Source: Cordia subcordata
Taxonomy: Eukaryota; Streptophyta; Magnoliopsida; Boraginales; Cordiaceae
Assembly: GCA_028554755.1 (NCBI GenBank)
Contig: JAPTOF010000036.1
Span: 1-64,000, forward strand
Direction of reading: 5' to 3'
DNA: 64,000 nucleotides
The notes under the pieces were generated by a model, which was not told where the DNA came from, searched no databases, and saw only the letters and a list, made by a program, of their open reading frames with translations. Positions within the stretch are counted from its first letter, which is position 1. Each line of letters starts with the position of its first letter. This document shows positions 1-9,568 of the stretch, piece after piece. Both the position numbers and the translations under genes were made by a program.

Positions 1-129
1 AATCTAAATGAAGTGATTGTTGAACAAAATTTTGAAGAGAATATTAGGGATGCTAATGGGATGATTGATGCTGAAAGGAAAGACCCAAGGGAAGTTGCTC
101 CCTCGGGTTTTGAAGGTTCCCCTCCTTGA
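1..129 (+). pseudogene. LINE ORF1 C-terminal end (element A)
   Basis: Frame 1 reads a 42-residue acidic, low-complexity tail ending GFEGSPP and a TGA at 127-129. It matches the position and composition of the C-terminal tails of the other ORF1s in the window, which follow the zinc knuckle and end in short proline-rich stretches such as DAPPLPL or PNPTPI. No catalytic or binding motif falls in this piece. The assignment rests on what follows: the ORF1-only type of 3' UTR and poly(A) tail. Confidence 0.65.
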
Positions 130-136
130 TTTTGTG

Positions 137-161
137 ATTTTCTTTGATCTTTTTGGTTCTT
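137..161. repeat. Target-site duplication around the A'/ORF2 insert (other copy 4110-4134)
   Basis: The 25 bases at 137-161 are repeated exactly at 4110-4134. They flank one insertion consisting of the minus-strand ORF1-only LINE and the plus-strand ORF2 fragment. The duplicated sequence belongs to the 3' UTR of element A. The first seven bases (ATTTTCT) also occur at the matching place in intact ORF2, so the true duplication may be about 18 bp with 7 bp of microhomology. Confidence 0.85.
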
Positions 162-228
162 TTTTTTTTTTTTTTGCGGATTAAGTGAGTTTATTAAAAT
201 CGCAATTTGTAACATGTACAACCCAAAA

Positions 229-278
229 CCCCTCAAGCCAAAGATACAACAAGACAAAGAAAATCACGGCTTGAGGGG
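229..278 (-). other. 3' UTR stem-loop of ORF1-only LINE A'
   Basis: CCCCTCAAGCC at 229-239 pairs perfectly with GGCTTGAGGGG at 268-278 across a 28-base loop. The same structure, with different but still complementary arms, lies at the same place in A, D, F, J and M, and with one mismatch in E. Confidence 0.8.
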
Positions 279-429
279 CAAGTACAAAACATAAAAACAT
301 CAAGGAAAACATCCAAGCAACAAGAGGTAACAAAATCTCAAAGAGAACAAAATGCAACAACGAAATTGAAAGTGTTGCAAGGGCTGAAGTTTTTCTTTAT
401 TTCAGCACATCCAAAAACAGCAACCGAAG

Positions 430-2898
430 TCAAGTGTAAGGCTGGTCTTCATTTCCGAGTGGGTGAACAACCCTTGTGCCATCAATCTTTTCCCCTTCTT
501 CCTTATCCACATTGGTGGCTACGTGATTCAAGCAAGCTTCTTCTAAATTGACATCTTGATTGGCAGCAACATTGTCATCCTCTTTTTCAATAATCACTTC
601 ATTCTCTTTCTCATTCATGGCCAAGTTTTCCACTTCAATTGAAACATCATCATTTGCTTTAAGGGCTGCAAATCGATTTCCATCCAATTGGGCATTTGTT
701 GATGGGGCGAGCCATTAGATTTGATGACAACACTTGCAAATGGAGTAGGGTTCACATTTGTTTTTCCTCCACACTTTTTTTGATTTGGAATTCAGCCACT
801 CCTTCTCTTTCCTTTCAACTCTAGAGTGTTGTTGGGGAGCATTGACTTTAGATGCATTTGGGCAAGAAGAAAGGTTATGCCCAACAATTTTACATGAAGA
901 ACACACAACGGGCTTCCAAGCATATTCGACTTCAATCTTTTCCTAATCTCCATTCCTAAGTTTCACAAAAGTAAAGTCCGGGAGATTCTTTGAGAGATCC
1001 ATCTCCACACAAACTCGGGCAAATCCAATAAAGGTGCGGGATTCCGTCAGTTTGTCCATTTGAATGGGATTGCCAAGAGTGCTTGCCACATAACTAAGTC
1101 CTCTTCTAGTGATAAGGAACATGGGACATTATGAAGCTTAATCCAAAGTGGGACTTTCTCCCAACTAAAATGCATAAGCTGGGCAGTTGAATCCCATCTT
1201 CTAAGCAAAAGGGGGCGATGATTCACGTGCCACATTTGCTCAAGGACTTGCTCACAATAGTTTTCGTTTTCAAATTTGAACACAAAGAGCCCATTTTCAG
1301 TGGATTTAATTTCAACCTTTCCATATATTCTCCAATGGACATCAACCATTCTTCTAAGAAGGAAAAGGAGGTTTGTCAAGGAATTGACCAATAAGACAAT
1401 GCTTGTAATAATCGTCACCTTCAAGATACACATCCTCGGGAGGAATAGCCCCAATAAAACCATTTTCTTCATAAGGTTCAATGAAATTAAGCTTAGTAGA
1501 AAGGGGCAGATTACCTACAAATGTGGCTTGCCAATCCTTTGGGGAGTTCCATGCAAGTGGAGGAGGAGAGCTTGTATTTCCTAGCTCAAGAGATGGTTGA
1601 GGAAAAAGCCTTGGAATACCATGATTTAAATGTGGAGATGCATTCTCTTGGCTTGAATTAACTCGTGATAGAGAGGGTAACTCATCAAAAAATGCTTGTG
1701 CTTCTGCATTCTTGTTCGGAGAGCTAGTTCCTTCTTGGCCGAGTTCCTTGGAGCAAATATTTTTTGAGGAAGAGCTGCTGTTCGTCCATGCATTATGGGG
1801 CAAAAAAGGGGCTGAAAAATGATCTTTTGAGGTGGCAATTGGGCTGCTGAACATGGGTGACTTGGCAGCCAAATCAGCACTATTAGATGAGTTGGCCGGA
1901 AAGAGAGGAGAACCAGCAAAATCATGTGATTTTGGGGGGAATTCAGCAACATGATTTTTGAGATTTGAAATATGTTGAACTTTTGGGCTGGCCAAGGCTG
2001 AAAGGGGGGGCTTAGCTGTCGAATTTGGACTGATTTGACCAGGAAAAGGACTTTCATTTTCAGCAAAAGGAGCTGACCCATCAGGTGCAAAACATTGTCC
2101 AGCGGGTAAAGACCTCAATTCAGCTTTATCTCTACCAGCTTCATTTTGCAAATTTGAACCATACTCAGCTGATTTGAAGCTTCTCTCCAACGAGTTAATG
2201 AGCTTAAAATCAGATTTAGAAGCTGAAAATGTGTTCTCTACAATATAAGGATTTAGAAGAGTACCATTTCTCATGGGGGATTTTGGTGCTTCATGAAGTG
2301 AGCTGGTAAAGGCAGCCATGGAAGCATTCCTCTCAAGCTCCAAAAGTTGTGATTTAGCTCCTTTCTCATCACTTTTCCTTAGATTTTCCAAGGGCTGCAT
2401 TTCAAGATTAGCAAAGTCTTTATTAGAAGGAGAAGAGAGATTGGCAACCATTGACGAGCAAGAGAGGTATTTGACAAGTTGATCTTTAGATACATTGTAT
2501 TTCTCTTCCAAAAGCTTGCCCAAGTAAACCGAATATGTGCATTCCTTCTTAGCTCGTTCTATTTTCTCTTCCAAAGAGAGATACAAATAATCCTCATGAG
2601 TTTGTGGAGAAGGAGATGAAGGATTAAATCCCATATTCCTAGCTGATTCGCATGCTCTGGACCTTATGCTTGAGTTGGTTGAGTAACCTTCTTCTTCCAA
2701 GAAAGCTGAAGATGAGTGTTCAACCAAGGGAATTGAGCTTTTGGTCTTATCAGCAAAATTTCCTTCAATTTCAGCATGTTTTCCTTCAAAATCAGCAACA
2801 CCATGCGATATTTCTTCATAAGACTCCAAAAGCTTAGCTTTTATGGCTTTGATTCTAGCACTCTTACGAGAAGAAGTGTGATTCTTCTTCTTTGGCAT
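430..2898 (-). pseudogene. LINE ORF1 protein, DUF4283 + CCHC knuckle (A')
   Basis: ORF1 encodes the nucleic-acid-binding chaperone/coat protein of plant L1-type LINEs. The start is MPKKKNHTSSRKSARI at 2898, a basic N-terminus that looks like a nuclear-localisation or RNA-binding segment; the same start is seen in K. A reading frame of 514 residues (to 1354) covers a long Ser/Pro/Ala/Gln-rich, probably disordered region and enters the DUF4283 domain (EDVYLEGDDYYKHCLIGQF). The rest needs frameshifts near 1370, near 1120 and near 940-720. The zinc knuckle [14 protein letters not shown] (C-x2-C-x4-H-x4-C) is at 862-903. The acidic C-terminal tail ends at 430. There is no endonuclease or RT anywhere after it. 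Confidence 0.82.
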
Positions 2899-2926
2899 GA
2901 TTGAAGTTGAGTTATGAAGATGAATC

Positions 2927-4109
2927 TTCCATTGATTGCATTATGGACACATTGAAGACCTTTGCAACTTTATCCGGGCTGAACATTAACCCTTCCAAGA
3001 GTGACATTTTCTTTGGGGGAATTTCAAATGAAAACAAAGATGCCATTATTAGAAAAGTGGGTTTCCATGAGGGTGAACTTCCTATCCGGTATCTAGGCAT
3101 TCCACTTGTCTCTAGGAAGCTTAGAAAGTCGGATTGCTACCCACTCTTGGAGAAGATTAATGCACGACTTGATGCTTGGTGCTACCCACTATTGGGCTAA
3201 TGCTATCCTTCTTCCAAAAGGTCTCTTGGCAGCCATTGAATCAAAGTTTAAAGCTTTCCTTTGGAGAGGAACGGGCCCCAAAGTTGCATAGAAAGATCTT
3301 TGCTTGCCATTCAATGAAGGTGGTCTTGGCATTAGAAGAATTGAAGAAATCAACAAAGTCTTTATGCTCAAAATGTTCTGGAGGATGTATGCAATTAAAG
3401 AATCACTTTGGAGCCAATGGATTCATTGCAATTATATCAAGGATTCTTCCATTTGGATTATGCAAACATCTCAAGAAATTAGTTGGATCTTCAAAGCCAT
3501 CCTTGCGTGCCGTGGCGATACAAGAAATATTATAAAGCACAACATGGGGAATGATAGGAATGCACACTTTTGGATTGACAATTGGCATAATGATGGACCA
3601 CTCATGGAGCATTGGAGCAATATCTTCCCTACCCTATCCATCTATGCAAAGGTTAGTGATATTTATCTCAATGGTTCTTGGAGTTGGCCTTTGCAACTTT
3701 CCTCTATTGAAGCACCAAGCTTTACACTTGATGAGAATTCACATGATTCTTTTGCTTGGACTCTGTCCCCTAAAGGGGGGTTTTCTTTCAAACATACTTG
3801 GGAGCATATTAGAATTAAAGGTAATTACTTTAGTGGACATAACATCATTTGGCATAAAGGTCACAACCCAAGGCATGGTTTTATTGTTTGGCTTGCACAT
3901 CATGATCGCCTTAGCACAAGATTCAGAATTTCACATTGGAGGCTTAACATCAACACCACATGCATCTTTTGCTATATGGGATGCGAGACTAGAGATCATC
4001 TCTTTTTTGAATGTAGTTTTACTAGGCGTATTTGGAGATTTGGCTTATCGTTAACTCTTGTTCCGGAAAGCCTTATTTGTTGGGAAGAAATCTTCAACTA
4101 CATCACTCC
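2927..4109 (+). pseudogene. LINE ORF2 fragment (RT C-terminus to zf-RVT), inverted partner of A'
   Basis: Begins at SIDCIMDTL, just after where the FADD catalytic box would be, and continues through the RT thumb (GGISNENKDAII, LPIRYLGIPLVSRKLRKSDC), the EGGLGIRRIEEIN segment and the zf-RVT cysteine/histidine region (CIFCYMGCETRDHLFFECSF). A deletion near 3180 removes the AGRLLLIKS segment; a stop at 3288-3290 and frameshifts break it further. ORF2 stops abruptly at YITPF near 4109, where the second TSD copy begins. No poly(A) is present. Upstream endonuclease and RT core are absent. Its orientation is opposite to A', with which it shares one TSD pair. Confidence 0.8.
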
Positions 4110-4168
4110 ATTTTCTTTGATCTTTTTGGTTCTTGTCTTTCTTTGTTTTCATTTTTTTTGTCTTTCTT

Positions 4169-4220
4169 ACTCCCCAAGCCTAGTTATGTTTAGTTTTGTT
4201 GTATCCTTGACTTGGGGAGT
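4169..4220 (+). other. 3' UTR stem-loop of LINE A
   Basis: ACTCCCCAAG (4169-4178) pairs perfectly with CTTGGGGAGT (4211-4220). The arms differ from those of A' and D at several positions, always with matching changes in the partner arm. Confidence 0.75.
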
Positions 4221-4326
4221 ATGGATGGTTGTACACCAAATTTGCGTTTAATAAATTCTTACTTAATCCGCAAAAAAAAAAAAGGGAACTAATGTGGTTG
4301 ATGCTATCATTGCCAACAACTTTTTT

Positions 4327-4956
4327 CTTTTTTTTTTGTGAGGTAAGTAAGATTAAAATTACTGCAAATTTGTAATGATACATCCAAAACCCCTCAAATC
4401 ATAAAATACAAACAAAACTAACCAAATATAGATTTGAGGGGGACCCCTCAAATCATAAAATACAAACAAAACTAACCAAATATAGATTTGAGGGGCAAGT
4501 AATACAGCAAAAAAGGTCCAATGACAAAATGAAGAACAATAAAGTAAGATACATCCAAGGAAAACAAAGAAAAGAGATCAAGTCTCCCAACCCTTTGAAG
4601 TAGGCGCTTCAAGAGTAGTTGGAATACACGAGACTTCCTTTTGCCTTCCAAGCTCGTGTATTTGATTCAATCCATTCATTTCTTGATGTTCCTTCCCTTG
4701 TGAAAATGGCTCAACTTGAAAACTTTCCTTCTCATGGCTGCCTATTTCGTTTTCAATCTCATTTACATGGCTGCCCATTTTGCTTTCCTCCTCGTTTACC
4801 TTATCATTTGTGGTATTCACATTTTCATCAGTAAGGCAAATCTATTACATGTTGAAGATTCAATAGACAAATTTGCCGAGGGCTCCTTTGCTGGTTTGGA
4901 AGGAAGAATAACATTTGCAAAAGGAGTAGGGTTTATATCTTGCACCTTCTTCCACA
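4327..4956 (-). pseudogene. LINE M: ORF1 C-terminus + 3' UTR, minus strand
   Basis: A T-run at about 4328-4337 is the poly(A) tail of a minus-strand LINE, preceded in its own direction by CTTACTTACCTCAC. The 3' UTR contains a duplicated hairpin (separate entry). The coding part reads from near 4950 (KVQDINPTPFANVIL, the segment that follows the zinc knuckle in D and E) and, after a frameshift near 4820, an 80-residue acidic tail ending in TSKGWET at 4578. Stop and hairpin 3' UTR follow without ORF2, so it belongs to the ORF1-only class. The 5' part is cut where N abuts at 4957; no second half is seen in the window. Confidence 0.72.
4389..4496 (-). repeat. 54-bp tandem duplication of the LINE 3' UTR hairpin (M)
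   Basis: Bases 4389-4442 are repeated at 4443-4496. Each copy holds a complete stem (CCCCTCAAATC with GATTTGAGGGG), so this element has two consecutive hairpins instead of one. The duplicated segment begins and ends at the stem edges. Confidence 0.85.
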
Positions 4957-5648
4957 CTTTTTTTTTTGCGAGAAAAGTAAGAAATTTCATTCAAGAAAGA
5001 AACAAAATTACAAGAAAAAACTTATCAAAGGAGGATTTCTTCCATCCCGCACAATTTACAAATTTTCCTATTCATACTAGAAGTAGTGAAACGTTTTCCA
5101 ACAATGCATTTAAGTCTAACATGATTAAAGATGGATGAAAAGATTAGCATTCAAATTCCAAGGACCAGAAAGTGGTAGCTCTTGGTTGTTATGTGCTATC
5201 GAAAGATGATTGGAGGCCGAAAAGTTGCTGCAATGCATAGTAGAGGAGTCAATAAACTCAGGTGCAAGATTATTAACTGGTCCATGCACAATCTCAAGTC
5301 CATTGGGTAAAGATCGCTCGTCCTCTCCAAGCTCCTTTTCGACTGAGATCTTGTGTGTAAAAGAGTTGACTAATCTACTCAAATTCTCATGCCCATCTTG
5401 CAATGACTCAATGTCCTTTTCACTCACCAGCTCCATGGGAGGGAAAAGAAGCTTGAATAGGATTGGGTTTTGAACAAATTTTGCAATGGACTTTGTAATG
5501 AAAGCTTATCAAGCTCATTCTCGGAGAAATTTGTGCATGGATTTGAACATTTTCTTGAACAAGGAGTGGGGGGGGGGCGAGATCGAGATTTGTGAGCGAG
5601 GCTACATACCAATTCAGCCTTTGCTTTGTTTGAGCATCAAGGTGTTCC
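4957..5648 (-). pseudogene. LINE N: ORF1 N-terminus fused to ORF2 C-terminus (internal deletion), minus strand
   Basis: The T-run at 4957-4967 is the poly(A) tail of a minus-strand LINE with terminal motif CTTTTCTCGC. Bases 4968 to about 5145 match the extreme ORF2 C-terminus and 3' UTR of other copies. From about 5146 to 5648 the sequence is instead the N-terminal half of ORF1 of the two-ORF class (KAKAELVCSLAHKSRSRPPPTP, comparable with KAKAELVRSLSCKSRARSPPSP in B). All of DUF4283, the knuckle, the endonuclease and RT are missing. The junction falls at a sequence that in intact copies lies just after an AG, so a spliced or template-jumped RNA is possible. The 5' end is cut at 5648 where O begins. 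Confidence 0.65.
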
Positions 5649-6355
5649 TTTTTTTTTGAGAAGTAAGTAAGTATTTAATTAAAAGTGAAATGACAAAGAA
5701 AATTTACAAAGGTCCTAAACAAGAATTTCTTCAAGTTTCCATGATTTACAAATTTCTTTGTTTAAACTATTGGAAGTGAACTTTTTGCCAAAAATGCACT
5801 TGACTCAGACTTCATTATAAATGTTGGAGAAGATTTGGTCTTCGGTTTTTGCTTCCATGCAAAACACATGGCAATTCCTTTCGTTCCATATATGGTAGAT
5901 GGTAGTTCCCAAATAGTGTTTCATAATAGTTGCCTTCAAATGCTTCTCAAGCGAAAATGGAGTGATGAAGTCCACAATCTTTTCCCATTCAAACAACGGT
6001 TCTTTGACAAGCATGAGTTGTAATCCTATCTTCCAAATTCTTCTTGTGAAACTACATTCAAAGAAAAGGTGGTCTCTAGTCTCACAACCCAAGTTGCAAA
6101 AGGAGCAAGTAGGATTAATATTGATTCCCCAATGAAGAATTCTATATTTTGTGTTGAGCCTATCCAAGAAGGCAAGCCAGCAAATAAAAGCATGCCTAGG
6201 AGAATGACCTTTGAACCATACAATATTGTGCCATTTGACCTTATCTCCCTTGACTCTAATACACTCCCATGTGTGCTTAAAAGAGAAAACACCATTTGGG
6301 GATAAATTCCAGCAAAACGAATCAAATTTTTCTTCAACAAGATGGAAGCTAGGTG
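5649..6355 (-). pseudogene. LINE O: ORF2 C-terminal part, minus strand (continues at 23764)
   Basis: The poly(A) tail is the T-run at 5649-5657, with terminal motif CTTACTTACTTCTC. Reading leftward on the minus strand from 6355: SFHLVEEKFDSFCW, the SFKHTWE segment, then MDRLNTKYRILHWGININPTC at 6167 leading into the zf-RVT zinc region (CSFCNLGCETRDHLFFECSF) and the conserved C-terminus (HLKATIMKHYLGTTIYHIW). One frameshift lies near 6170. The ORF2 sequence stops at 6355 and resumes at 23764 with the same 15 bases duplicated, showing that D interrupted it. Confidence 0.8.
6341..6355. repeat. Target-site duplication of LINE D (other copy 23764-23778)
   Basis: GATGGAAGCTAGGTG occurs at 6341-6355, directly before the 5' end of D, and at 23764-23778, directly after the D poly(A) tail. 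The two copies lie 17.4 kb apart because D was later filled with other insertions. Joining them restores a continuous ORF2 reading in O (SFHL region). Confidence 0.85.
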
Positions 6356-6398
6356 GCTCTCATAAAATGGGAGCTAGGAGAATTTCTCTCTAGAAATT

Positions 6399-6417
6399 AT
6401 GCTCTCCCTTCTCTCTA
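6399..6417 (+). promoter_or_regulatory. Conserved pyrimidine-rich 5' UTR motif (D)
   Basis: ATGCTCTCCCTTCTCTCTA occurs here about 45 bp from the 5' end of D and, identically, in the 5' UTR of L on the minus strand (22614-22632). A similar stretch is at the 5' end of K (31979-32012). Its place near the 5' terminus of both LINE classes suggests an internal-promoter or transcription-start element; function is inferred. Confidence 0.55.
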
Positions 6418-6755
6418 GAGTTACTACACTCAATTTCCAAACTTTATCTTCTTAAATTCATCTTTCAACCATGCCTAAGAAGAAAATTCACACTTTCTTC
6501 CCGTAAAAGTGCTAGGATCAAGGCTATCAAGGAAAAACTTAAAGAATCCTATGAAGAAATCTCTCAAAATATTAATGAACAAGTAGGAAATGGGGCTGGA
6601 TTTTCTGAAACTTCACATGCCATGGCTGAACATTCATCTTCATCTTTAATGGAGGAAGAGGAGTTTTCAACCAACTCTTGCATGGATCTCAACCAACAAA
6701 GCAACATGGGATTTTCGGCCTCATCTTTTAAGCAAAATGAGCAATCAGCTGCGGC

Positions 6756-6772
6756 AAGTAAGCATTCATCTC
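6756..6772. repeat. Target-site duplication around the E-B composite (other copy 15354-15370)
   Basis: AAGTAAGCATTCATCTC is present at 6756-6772 and 15354-15370. The interval contains two LINE sequences in the same direction (E then B) but only this one duplicated target. Both copies lie in the ORF1 of D. Confidence 0.88.
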
Positions 6773-6999
6773 ATTTTGGCAAAGTTAACATTTATACTAA
6801 AGGGAAATTAAAGTGTTAAAATATGAAGATTTTTCTGTCACTTCTCTCTAAACTTCAGCCAACACGCCACCACACCACCGCCACTCAGCACCAGCAAACA
6901 TTCAACCTCCATTAAAAACCACCACACTCCATCACCACCAAATCTTTCTTCCACCATTTTACCTTTCCTCCACTCTTGCACCAAGTGTTACAAAATTCC

Positions 7000-9326
7000 A
7001 TGGGCAAAAAGAAACGATCCATTGCATCCAAAACTCGTAAGAGTGCAAGACTTGCTGCAAAATCTGAATTTTGCAATTATGAAGAAGAAGAAGATTACAC
7101 CTTGGATTCTATCATGGCGCGCAAAAATTCTTGTGACACCATTAACAAAGTCATGTCAAGCTCCAAGGAAAGGCTTTCTAGTACGGGTAAACTCTTCCCC
7201 TCCTAGCGTTCACGAGCTTGAAATAAACTTGATAATGCAAAACGTGAGCTGGTGCAAAGCTTAGCTCGTAAGAACATTTCAAAACCTAGAGCTTCTGGTT
7301 GTGGTAGTTCAGCAAGTTCGAGTTTTGGCTCAAAAAATTCGCTTGCAAGCAATGACTTCCTTCCATTTGAAGTGTGTGAAAAGCTTGATGATCCTTTGCT
7401 TCAAGAGCTTGAACACAAATCTACAATGGCTGTCCATACGCCATCTTCCTTTTGCCTCAATGATAATACTCCATCTTTAGGTATCACTTATTTCGAAGCA
7501 AAAATGGTGAATATGGTACTCAAAATGATCCTTGTGGCATGGAGAAGAATGTTTTTCCATCCTCTTTTGATAATCAGCCATTAAATATCCAAGGTTCAGC
7601 TCCAAAATTTCATTCGGATGGCTTGGCTTTGGAAGAAATGGCTAGTCAAACACTTCCTGGCAGTCCATGTTCTTTTTCAGTGGGTAATAACCATATGGCA
7701 GATTCCTTTTCAGCTCAAAAGTACACCTATCCAGCCTCTAAAGCTCAGATGTCGACAACTCACCACAAGGCATTAAATGGGAACGCTGCTGCCCCTTGGT
7801 CCAAGCCGAAGAATTACGTTGCTGCTGGGGAAAAGATTTATCCACCATATAACTCGGACCAGATGCATGATGAAGAAAATATCATTGGAAGTGATTTTGA
7901 TTCAAATTTCCCTCACTTGCTCGCCCGGTCATGCCCTACTTTTTTGAGTCAACCTTCCAAACATGACATGGCAGCCAAGTCAGAATCTAAAGCCAGGTCA
8001 GCCCCTTCTCATTTTTATTCCGACAGGAAATTACCTTCAGAAGGTCACTTTGCTCACCTCCAGCAAGTTAACCCCACACAAGCTCATGCAAATGAAAAGC
8101 CACAACAAGCTTCTTCTCAAGGTAAAAGGGCAAATGGGAACTTTGATAACCTTGTGCAGCCAAATCAAAATTCTTCTCTTCAGCAAGCATGGAAATCAAA
8201 TAAGGATTGGCAAGGCACTTTTGTTGATAATCTTTCTCACTCTACAAAGCTTGATTTTGTTGAACCTTTTATTGAGAATGATTTCATAGGAGCCATCCCA
8301 CCCGATGAAGTTTACCTTGAAGGTGATGTTTACTTCAAACATTGCCTTATAGGCCAATTCATTGGAAAACCCCCACCCTTCTTCCTTATTCGGAAAATGG
8401 TTGATGTCCATTGGAAATTGTTTGGTAGAGTTGAAATCAAATCTGCTGAAAATGGGCTATTTGTTTTTAAATTTGAAAATGAAAACTTTTGTGAGCTTGT
8501 TCTTGAACAAATGTGGCATGTAAATCACTGTCCCCTATTGCTTAGACGCTAGGATTCAAATGCTCAACTCATGCACTTTAGTTGGGAAAAAGTCCCTCTT
8601 TGGGTGAAACTCCATAATGTTCCTTGCTCCTTGATCACTAGAAGGGGTCTTAGTTATGTGGCTAGTACACTTGGCATTCCTATTCAAATGGACAAGTTAA
8701 CGGAATCCCGAACCTTCGTGGGATTTGCTCGTGTTTGCATTGAGATGGATCTCTCCAAGAGCCTTCCGGATTTTACATTTGTTAAACTCAGGAATGGAGA
8801 ATGGGCTGGGATTGAAGTGGAGTACGCATGGAAACCCGTGGTTTGTCCATCGTGCAAGATTGTTGGTCATAATCTTTCTTCTTGTCCAAATGCCACTCAA
8901 GTTAATGGTTCCCAACAAAATTCTCGCTTTGTTAAGAAAGAGGGTGACTGGAAAAATCCCAAGTCAAAGACAATATGGAGGAAAGTCAGGAATGTGAATC
9001 ATACACCATTTGCTAGTGTTGCCATCAAGTCAAAAGTTGTTAATGAAGCAAATGAGGAAAATGCCTCTCCGAGCTCCATGGAAGGAAATAGGTTTGCTGC
9101 CCTTAATACATATGAAAATGGTAATGAAGATGCTCCACATGAGGCTCGAGTTGATAAGGATAACTTGAACAAGAACTACATTGGAAATAAAGTTACTAAC
9201 TTTGATGCTGCTGATTTGGAGGATCAAATACTTGGTAATGCCAATGAAGTTCATTTGAATGTAGAACAATGGAACGTTGAGCAAGGAAATAGGGTGGGAT
9301 TTGAAGACCATGGACTCCGGAAATGA
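7000..9326 (+). pseudogene. LINE ORF1 protein, DUF4283 + CCHC knuckle (E)
   Basis: Start MGKKKRSIASKTRKSARL: a basic N-terminus, followed by a long Ser/Ala/Gln-rich linker with the RELVQSLARK motif seen in other ORF1s. A stop at 7204-7206 and frameshifts around 7210 and 7540 break the N-terminal half; from 7539 a 337-residue open frame enters DUF4283 (KDWQGTFVDNL... KHCLIGQFIGKPPPFFLIRKMVDVHW... FVFKFENENFCELVLEQMWHVNH). A TGG-to-TAG nonsense change (8550-8552) separates it from the second part (LMHFSWEKVPLWVKLHNVPCSL). The zinc knuckle [14 protein letters not shown] is at 8844-8885. An acidic tail ends at 9326. Role known for the family: RNA binding and RNP formation in retrotransposition. 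Confidence 0.83.
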
Positions 9327-9459
9327 AGTTGAAGCTTCTTCCCCGAGCAGCCACGAGCTCTTGTTTCTTGTCTTTCCTTGGTGTTCATTTTGTACTCTCT
9401 TTAAGATTGCTGTTACTTTGTTGTATGGTTTTTCCATGTTTCTTTTTGTTTTGATCTTG

Positions 9460-9508
9460 CCCCTCAAGCCGTGATTTGCTTATTTTGTTGTATCTTTGGC
9501 TAGAGGGG
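9460..9508 (+). other. 3' UTR stem-loop of LINE E
   Basis: CCCCTCAAGCC (9460-9470) pairs with GGCTAGAGGGG (9498-9508) except for one position. The arms match the A' version, including the one uncompensated base. Confidence 0.7.
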
Positions 9509-9568
9509 TATTGGGTTGTACTTACAAGTTGCGAAATGAAATACTTACTTAATCCGCAAAAAAAAAAA

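Larger units (their letters stand above)
162..2926 (-). mobile_element. LINE A', ORF1-only, near full length, minus strand
   Basis: Read on the minus strand: about 28 bp of 5' UTR, a full-length ORF1 (2898 to 430), a ~255 bp 3' UTR and a poly(A) tail that appears as T at 161-175. The tail is preceded by the terminal motif CACTTAATCCGC. The 3' UTR contains an 11-bp perfect stem (229-239 with 268-278). ORF1 runs directly into this 3' UTR and there is no ORF2. The 5' UTR is short compared with D and L, so the element is slightly 5'-truncated where it joins the plus-strand ORF2 fragment near 2926. Confidence 0.82.
1..4283 (+). mobile_element. LINE A, ORF1-only type, 3' portion, split by insertion 162-4109
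   Basis: The end of a LINE ORF1 stops at 127-129, then a 3' UTR (130-161 plus 4110-4271) leads to a poly(A) tail at 4272-4283. Without the insert the stop-to-tail distance is only about 195 bp, so no ORF2 lies between ORF1 and the tail. The 3' UTR has a perfect 10-bp stem (4169-4178 with 4211-4220) and the terminal motif ACTTAATCCGC before the A-run. The 5' part lies outside the window, so a complete ORF1 is inferred from the sister copies. The 43 bases after the tail (4284-4326) show nothing recognisable. Confidence 0.8.
6356..6772 (+). pseudogene. LINE D part 1: 5' UTR and ORF1 N-terminus (ORF1-only class)
   Basis: Starts right after the D target-site copy. The 5' UTR (6356-6470) is pyrimidine-rich and contains a 19-base motif shared with L (6399-6417). 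ORF1 starts at ATG 6471 with MPKKKIHT; a frameshift at about 6490-6505 is needed to continue into SRKSARIKAIKEKLKESYEEIS, closely matching A' and K. The reading frame then runs to 6772 (AAASKHSS), where the E-B composite interrupts it. It resumes at 15371 with PQAQVYFEDLDKKIEEARK. D is thus a full-length ORF1-only LINE broken into three pieces (6356-6772, 15356-16808, 22661-23763). Confidence 0.8.

Noticed and set aside
229..278. The CCCCTCAAG hairpins as transcription terminators or miniature inverted-repeat elements
   Set aside because: They always sit at the same distance from the poly(A) tail of ORF1-only LINEs, on the sense strand, without TSDs of their own.
4389..4496. Possible CRISPR-like or satellite repeat
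   Set aside because: Only two copies, without spacers, and each equals the LINE 3' UTR hairpin.
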